From: Triticum aestivum
Lineage: Eukaryota; Streptophyta; Magnoliopsida; Poales; Poaceae
Assembly: GCF_018294505.1 (NCBI RefSeq)
Contig: NC_057801.1
Coordinates: 841,038,807 to 841,102,806, forward strand
Length of the DNA: 64,000 nucleotides
Reading direction: 5' to 3'
In this document: piece by piece, positions 58,201 through 64,000 of the stretch
How the letters are laid out: each line of letters opens with the position of its first letter
Numbering within the stretch: position 1 is the first letter of the stretch
Position numbers and translations under genes: made by a program
Notes under the pieces: model-generated
What the model was told of the DNA's origin: nothing
Database searches by the model: none
What the model saw: the letters and a program-made list of their open reading frames with translations, nothing else

Positions 58201-59783
58201 ATTTTGACGAACACATCGCCAGTTGCCCCCCGGCCCGCCCGACGACGTCGAGCTCATCGACGCCGCCAGGCTGCCCAGATCGACGCCGTCCGCTGCCCCG
58301 ACGCCACCCGCCGCCCAGGCGCCATCCGCGCGCCGCCCAGACGCCGTCCGCGCGCCCCCGTCGTCGCCCCTGCCCCGTCGCCGCCAGGCGCTGCCCCGAC
58401 GCTGCCCGCAGGCCGCCCCTGCCGACGCCGTCGTCGTCGCCCGCGCCCGTCGTTGCCGTCGCCGTCGCCCCCCGAGCGCGCCCGGTCGCGCCCCTGCCCC
58501 ACGACCCGCCCCCCACCGTCGCCGTCGTCGCTGTCCACGCCCCTGCCCCGGCCCGTCGTGGTCGTCGCCGACGCCCTCGCCCTCGCCGGCCGCCCCCGTT
58601 GTGAGCCGCCGCCGTCGAGGCTCTATGTTCAGTGCTTTTTTTCATACATACATGTGTATTTTTTTTTCTTCATTGCATTTTTTTCATATATATAATTAAT
58701 GTATATATGTATGTGGTAGCTATACGATGAATGGATGTGGCTATGTATGTATGAATATAATGTTCATAGCATTTTTTTGTTTATATATGTTTTTTCATAT
58801 ATGTATTAATTTTTGATTTAGGTTGTTAGTAGATATCGATTTTAGGTTAGTGCATTTTAATTAGGTTAATGTAGAGGAAAAAGTGAAATAAGGAAAAGGA
58901 AGAAAAGAGGAAGAAGGAAGAAGGAAGAAGAAGAAGAAAAAGAATGAGAGGAAGAAGGAAAATAAGAAGAGGAAGAAAGGAGAAGAAGAAGAGAGGAAGA
59001 AGAGGAGAAATAAATAGGAAGAGGAAAAAAGAAGAAAAAGAAGTGGAGAAGAAGAAAAAATAGAAAAAAATCTATTTTTTCTTCTTCTCCTCTATTCCTT
59101 TCTTCTTCTCCTCTTTTTTTTCTTCTTTTTTTTCTTCTTCTTCTTCCTTCTTCCTTCTTCCTTCTTCCTCTTTTCTTCCTTTTCCTTAATTATTTTCCTT
59201 TCTCGAGGGAGAAGAAGAAAAAGAAGAGGAGAAGAAGAAAGAAAGGAATAGAGGAGAAAGAAGAAACTTCAACACAAGGGGGGAGGGTACCGATACCCCC
59301 TCCCCGATAACATTATTTTCCCAGGTATATGTATGTCGCGTCGTTGTCGATATAATGCCCTCTAGATAACTTCGACATGAGGGGCGGTCGATATATATAC
59401 CCCCTCTCGACCGTGATAACTTATACAACGGCAGCACCCCCCCTCGGCCCTCTCGCTCGACCAAAACTCTCGAGGACACCCAAACCCTTGAGAGAAAACG
59501 ATGTTGGTCTCCTACCCCCTCCCGCCGCGCCCCTACCCGACAAATTAACTCTCTCGAGGCCACCCAAATTTACCAAGTTAAAAGAGCGTTGTCGTCGAGG
59601 CCACCCCAAACCCTTGAAGCGTTGGGTCAAGGCGACCCCAAACCCTATAGAAGCAGCGTCGAGGCCACTAACATGATTCCTTATTGTGATTAGCTAGCTA
59701 GTTCTACGTTTGCCACTAATATATATATCCATCTGTACCATGTTTGAATAATAATTGACATGTTGTAAATATTTGCAGAAACT
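58201..59783 (+). other. G/C-rich leader and intron region of the second CACTA gene
   Basis: 58201-58620 is C/G-rich (CGCCGTC-type repeats) and open in several frames at once, so it is not evidence of protein. 58640-59776 is probably intron, ending ATTTGCAG at 59769-59776 before the exon containing the ATG at 59784. It includes the purine/pyrimidine palindrome at 58867-59275. Confidence 0.5.
58867..59275. repeat. Long purine/pyrimidine mirror and inverted repeat
   Basis: A purine-only-like tract (58867-59061, GAAGAAGG-type) is followed by a pyrimidine tract (59067-59204, CTTCTTCC-type) that is largely its reverse complement (AAGGAAAAGGAAGAAAAGAGG at 58888 pairs with 59164-59184). A third purine tract follows (59206-59272). 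It could form a long hairpin or triplex-like structure within the intron. Confidence 0.85.
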
Positions 59784-61723
59784 ATGGAGCACTCCCGAGA
59801 CGAAGAAACAGAAGCGATGTTGGGGGACATAATCGCACAAGGAAGTGTTGTTGTTGCGTCATTTCTCAACGACACCGATGGTCAGGAAGGACTGGGTGAA
59901 GAAGAGGGCTATGTTCATGATGGCTCCGACCCATTAATGCCGGTACAAGAAGAGGGCTATGTTCATGATGGCTCCGGTGACCCAATGAAGGTACAAGAAG
60001 GAGACCGTGTTGACTGCTCCGGTGACCGAACCGAGTCCGGCCAGGTATATATATATATATTAGTTAAGCCCTTGCTGACTAGTTAATTGATGCATTCATT
60101 GTTTTGGTATATGTACACATATTAATTAACTCTCATCTTTCTTCCTTTTTCTAGCCCTCCGGATCGAGCACAACTTCGGTAAGGAGATGAGGCCCGAAGA
60201 AAAAGTTGAGCTCGGATGAAAGGTTTGAGATCATAGAAATCGCGCCCGACGGCGAACCGATTGAACCCATCCGGACAAAGGACGCATTTTCTGCTCAGTG
60301 TGGGGTTCTTGTTAGGGACAAGATCCCGATCAGCATCCAGCAATGGTATAAGCCTAAGGAGGAAGACCCTGAGGTGTCTTATGTCAATGATATGCAGAAA
60401 GAAGATCTTTGGACTCAGCTCAAGGCAAATTTCACCCTACCGCCAGAGGAGGATCCGGAGAAGCCACTTAAAGAGCAATTAATCAAGTCTTGTGCTCTTA
60501 AGAAGATGGCAACCCTATTCAGGAGGTGGAGGAAAGAGCTGAACAAGTTTGTCGACAAAAAAAAACACACCAGAATTCATCGGTAAATATGAGAAGATCA
60601 AAGATCACTGGCCCGCATTTGTGGCCCACAAGACATCGGAAAAGAGTAAGAAGATGTCGCCGATAAACAAGCAAAATGCTGCAAAGAAGAAGCTTCACCA
60701 TCGCACGGGGTCAGGTGGCTACCTCAAAGCCCGGCCTAAGTGGTCCAAGGCTGAGAATGGTCTTCTTGAAAAAGGGATCGAACCAGAGACAATGTACTGG
60801 CCAGACCGTTGCCGGACTTGGTTCTTCGGGGCTGGCGGAACCTTGGACCCTGTATCAGGGAAGTGCCATTGGACGGACGAGCAACTGCAAATACCAGTCA
60901 AGAACCTTCAACACTATATCGATGTAGCGTAGCGAGGGACGTTCGTTCCAGATAGGGAGAAGGACGAGCTCACGATGGCCCTCGGGAATCCTGAGCACCC
61001 TGGACGGACACGAGACACGCCAGGCTCCATTCCGTGGAAGGTTGATTTTCCGGACGCAGGGGGTTACAAAACCCACGAGAGGAGGAAGAAACTGGAGCAG
61101 GGCCAACTGCAGGCGCTGCACGAAAGGGTAATGGGGCAAGAGGAACGAGAAGAGGAACGAGAAGCAGCAGATCATAGCAAACGACCTGCCGAAGCTTCCC
61201 CCGAAGCTACCCCGCCATCTCAGCGGAGAAGCAGCGCGGCTTCCACCAAGCTGCTTCAGCCGGAGCATGTCTTGACGGCTCCTGCCAGCTATCCCATGGA
61301 TGCTATCACGGAGTCTCAAAATTGCCACATTATGATGAGATGGATGAATTTGAAGATCAAGGCGGCTGTTGGCTCTGTTTATCCTACTGGACCCGGCGCA
61401 ACTTATCACTGCCGGCCGATTCCAGAAGGATATGCTAGGGTGATGGTGATGAAATAATGGAGGGATTTGAGGAGCTCCTGCTTGACCACCCTACCGGTGA
61501 AGGGGAGGCTAGGCTGGGTTCTGCTCTGAAGACTCCATGCCTATGGCGGAAGGAGCTCATCAACCTTCTGAACTGGACGCCTCCACCTCCTCCTCCTCCT
61601 CCGGCGAGTCAGGGCTCTCCGCCTCCTCCACCGCCTCCTCCTCCGGCGAGTGACGATCAGGGCACGCGTGGCGGCACTCCGCCTCCTTCTCCGGCGCGTG
61701 GCGGCACTCCGCCTCCTTCTTCG
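59784..61723 (+). pseudogene. Second CACTA ORF, proline-rich C-terminus, broken
   Basis: Exon with ATG at 59784 to 60044 (acidic, tandem EEGYVHDGS repeat). A second exon starts near 60155 (acceptor TTTTTCTAG). Frame: SGSSTTS, then TGA at 60188-60190, then KKKLSSDERFEIIEIAPDGEP, FTLPPEEDPEKPLKEQLIKS, RRWRKELNKFVDKKK. It shifts at the A-run near 60560, then GSGGYLKARPKWSKAENGLL to a TAG at 60930-60932, then LTMALGNPEHPGRTRDTPGS. It shifts near 61450 into MEGFEELLLDHPTGEGE and a poly-proline tract (61579-61720), cut by the Angela LTR. This is the second conserved ORF of grass CACTA elements (TNPA-like by position). It is thought to bind element DNA, which is inferred. Confidence 0.82.
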
Positions 61724-63452
61724 TGTTGGGGAACGTAGTAATTTCAAAAAAATTCCTACGCACACGCAAGATCATGGTGATGCATAGCAACGAGAGGGGA
61801 GAGTGTGTCCACGTACCCTCGTAGACCGAAAGCGGAAGCGTTAGAACAACGCGGTTGATGTAGTCGTACGTCTTCACGGCCCGACCGATGAAGCACCGAA
61901 ACTACGGCACCTCCGAGTTCTAGCACACGTTCAGCTCGATGACGTCCCTCGAACTCCGATCCAGCCGAGTGTCGAGGGAGAGTTCCGTCAGCACGATGGC
62001 GTGGTGACGATCTTGATGTACTACCGACGCAGGGTTTCACCTAAGCACCGCTACGATATTATCGAGCTGGATTATGGTGGAGTGGGGCACCGCACACGGC
62101 TAAGAGATCCAAGGGATCAATTGTTGTTGTGCCTAGAGGTGCCCCCCTGCCCCCGTATATAAAGGAGCAAGGGGGAAGGGGGCGGCCGGCCTAGGAGGGG
62201 CGCGCCAAGGGGAGTCCTACTCCCACCGGGCGTAGGACTCCCTCCTTCCTTGTTGGAGTAGGAGAAGGGGGAAAGAGGGGGAGAGGAGGAAGGAAAAGGG
62301 GGCCGCACCCCTTGTCCAATTTGGACCAGAGGGGGGCTGCGCGCCTCCTTCCTTTCGGCCTCTCTCCTCTATTCCCGTATGACCCAATAAGGCCCATATA
62401 CTCTCCGGCGAATCCCCGTAACTCTCCGGTACTCCGAAAAATACCCGAATCACTCGGAACCTTTCCGAACTCCGAATATAGTCGTCCAATATATCGATCT
62501 TTATGTCTCGACCATTTCGAGACTCCTCGTCATGTCCCCGATCTCATCCGGGACTCCGAACTCCTTCGGTACATCAAAACTCATAAACTCATAATATAAC
62601 TGTCATCGAAACCTTAAGCGTGCGGACCCTACGGGTTCGAGGACTATGTAGACATGACCTAGAACTATTCTTGGTCAATAACCAATAGCGGAACCTGGAT
62701 GCCCATATTGGCTCCTACATATTCTATGAAGATCTTTATCGGTCAAACCGCATAACAACATACGTTGTTCCCTTTGTCATCGGCATGTTACTTGCCCGAG
62801 ATTCGATCGTCGGTATCCAATACCTAGTTCAATCTCGTTACCGGCAAGTCTCTTTACTCGTTACATAATGCATCATCCCGCAACTAACTCATTAGTCACA
62901 TTGCTTGCAAGGCTTATAGTGATGTGCATTACCGAGAGGGCCCAGAGATACCTCTCCGACAATTGGAGTGACAAAACCTAATCTCGAAATACGCCAACCC
63001 AACATGTACCTTTGGAGACACCTGTAGTACTCCTTTATAATCACCCAGTTACGTTGTGACGTTTGGTAGCACCCAAAGTGTTCCTCCGGCAAACGGGAGT
63101 TGCATAATCTCATAGTTACAGGAACATGTATAAGTCATGAAGAAAGCAATAGCAACATACTAAATGATCGAGTGCTAGGCTAACGGAATGGGTCATGTCA
63201 ATCACATCATTCTCCTAATGATGTGATCCCATTAATCAAATGACAACACATGTCTATGGTTAGGAAACATAACCATCTTTGATTAATGAGCTAGTCAAGT
63301 AGAGGCATACTAGTGACTATATGTTTGTCTATGTATTCACATATGTATCATGTTTCCGGTTAATACAATTCTAGCATGAATAATAAACATTTATCATGAA
63401 ATAAGGAAATAAATAATAACTTTATTATTGCCTCTAGGGCATATTTCCTTCA
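61724..63452 (-). repeat. 3' LTR of an Angela/BARE-like Copia (1729 bp)
   Basis: On the minus strand TGAAGGAAATATGCCCTAGAGG...TTCCCCAACA, a family-typical start and length. A minus-strand TATA motif lies near 62153-62161. It inserted into the proline-rich tract of the CACTA second ORF. The outer flank CTTCG (61719-61723) would be one half of the target duplication, and the other half is beyond the window. Confidence 0.93.
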
Positions 63453-64000
63453 GTCTCCCACTTGCACTAGAGTCAATAATCTAGTTCACATCGCTATGTG
63501 ATTTAACACCAATATTCACATCTGCATGTGATTAATACCCATAGTTCACATCATCATGTGATCAACACCCAAAGGGTTTACTAGAGTCAATAATCTAGTT
63601 CACATCGCTATGTGATTAACACCCAAAAGAGTACTAAGGTATGATCATGTTTTGCTCGTGAGAGAAGCTTAGTCAACGGGTCTGTCATATTCAGAGCCGT
63701 ATGTATTTCGCAAATATTCTATGTCCACAATGCTCTACACGGAGCTACTCTAGCCAATTGCTCCCACTTTCAATATGTATCCAGATTGAGACTTAGAGCC
63801 ATCTGGATTGGTGTAAAAGCTTGCATCGTTGTAACTTTTACAACGGGCTCTTTTATCACCTCCATAATCGAGAAACATCTCCTTAGTCCTCACTAAGGAT
63901 ATTCTTGACCCATGTCCAGTGATCTAAAAATTGTATTCCTTTGCCAAACACAGAGCAAGGTATACAATAGGTATGGTTCACAGCATAGCATACTTTATAG
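63453..64000 (-). mobile_element. 3' internal end of the Angela/BARE-like Copia
   Basis: The polypurine tract complement GTCTCCCACTTGC (63453-63465) adjoins the LTR. A repeat block follows: AGAGTCAATAATCTAGTTCACATCGCTATGTGATT at about 63469 and 63583, with CACATNNNNATGTGAT palindromes between. Further in, the minus strand reads ALNMTDPLTKLLSRAKHD, the end of Copia RNase H, then degenerate pol to the window edge. Confidence 0.88.

Larger units (their letters stand above)
37763..61723 (+). mobile_element. CACTA (En/Spm) transposon, Caspar-like, with nested insertions
   Basis: It starts CACTAGTAGAAAAGGGGG at 37763, inside Copia D. Sub-terminal repeats (copies of GGTCCCGGTT / AACCGGGACC) run to 38050, then a TATA box and three genes on the plus strand: a small coiled-coil/membrane ORF, a TNP2-type transposase and a second ORF ending in a proline-rich tract. 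A Fatima-like Gypsy (39838-49821) and a later tandem duplication (to 55542) interrupt the transposase. An Angela-like LTR at 61724 interrupts the second ORF. The 3' terminus is beyond the window. All main genes carry stops or frameshifts, so this copy is defective. The possibility that 57890 onward is a second, adjacent CACTA is discussed in the findings. Confidence 0.85.

Noticed and set aside
58154..58699. Arg/Ala/Pro-rich ORFs of 158-165 codons in three frames and on the minus strand
   Set aside because: The C/G-rich low-complexity DNA is open in every frame. No evidence of a real protein.
63469..63625. Regularly spaced short repeats that could suggest a CRISPR-like array
   Set aside because: A known style of repeat next to the Angela/BARE polypurine tract in a plant genome. 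Irregular spacing and no cas genes.

Overview
This window looks like nuclear DNA of a Triticeae grass (wheat, Aegilops or barley type). Most of it is nested LTR retrotransposons and CACTA transposons with strong Triticeae character: Angela/BARE-like Copia, Fatima-like and Sabrina/WHAM-like Gypsy, and Caspar-like CACTA. Three small gene islands lie among them. Family names come from recognising sequence patterns, not from a database search. There is no bacterial, organellar or CRISPR content.

Layout, left to right. (1) 1-5512: a minus-strand Athila-lineage Gypsy remnant (RT end, RNase H, integrase, 3' region), split by a clean solo LTR (1229-2798) with a TGCCC target duplication. (2) 5513-6211: the end of a CACTA element, rich in hairpins. 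(3) 6212-12971: a two-LTR, minus-strand, non-autonomous Sabrina/WHAM-like element that carries only a gag remnant. (4) 12972-17197: a decayed Fatima-like gag-protease remnant with one LTR. (5) 17198-20473: two short-LTR Copia fragments, one nested in the other, and a LINE fragment. (6) 20474-28540: the first gene island. It holds an apparently intact single-exon UDP-glycosyltransferase (22716-24161, minus), a duplicated stub of a UGT 3' end, a DUF295-type fragment and a LINE RNase H fragment. (7) 28541-33423: a nearly intact Copia with a 126-bp 3' LTR and a full polyprotein broken by one in-frame TAG. (8) 34523-37202: an F-box/FBD-type pseudogene, a BAHD acyltransferase relic and a Stowaway MITE. 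(9) 37205-37762: a Copia LTR with the end of its pol gene. (10) 37763-61723: a large CACTA transposon (small coiled-coil/membrane ORF, TNP2-type transposase, second proline-rich ORF). Its transposase gene was hit by a Fatima-like retrotransposon with a CCCGG target duplication. (11) 61724-64000: the 3' LTR and 3' end of an Angela-like Copia, inserted in the proline-rich tail of the second CACTA ORF.

Two observations stand out. First, the Fatima-like element carries, antisense to its own pol, a seven-exon gene (40632-43398). All its introns are GT-AG, the phases are consistent, a TATA box lies upstream, and a 770-codon frame is uninterrupted although the sense gag-pol is ruined. Second, a segment of about 4.87 kb, spanning part of Fatima pol-gag, its 5' LTR and the adjoining CACTA transposase exon, is tandemly duplicated (45800-50670 and 50671-55542). 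This leaves three LTRs in one element, each bordered by the same CCCGG on its outer side.

The only gene here that looks intact, conventional and plant-encoded is the UGT. The other plant-gene relics are inactivated. Many premature stops in the mobile elements read as CAG to TAG or CGA to TGA, the pattern expected from deamination of methylated cytosine.
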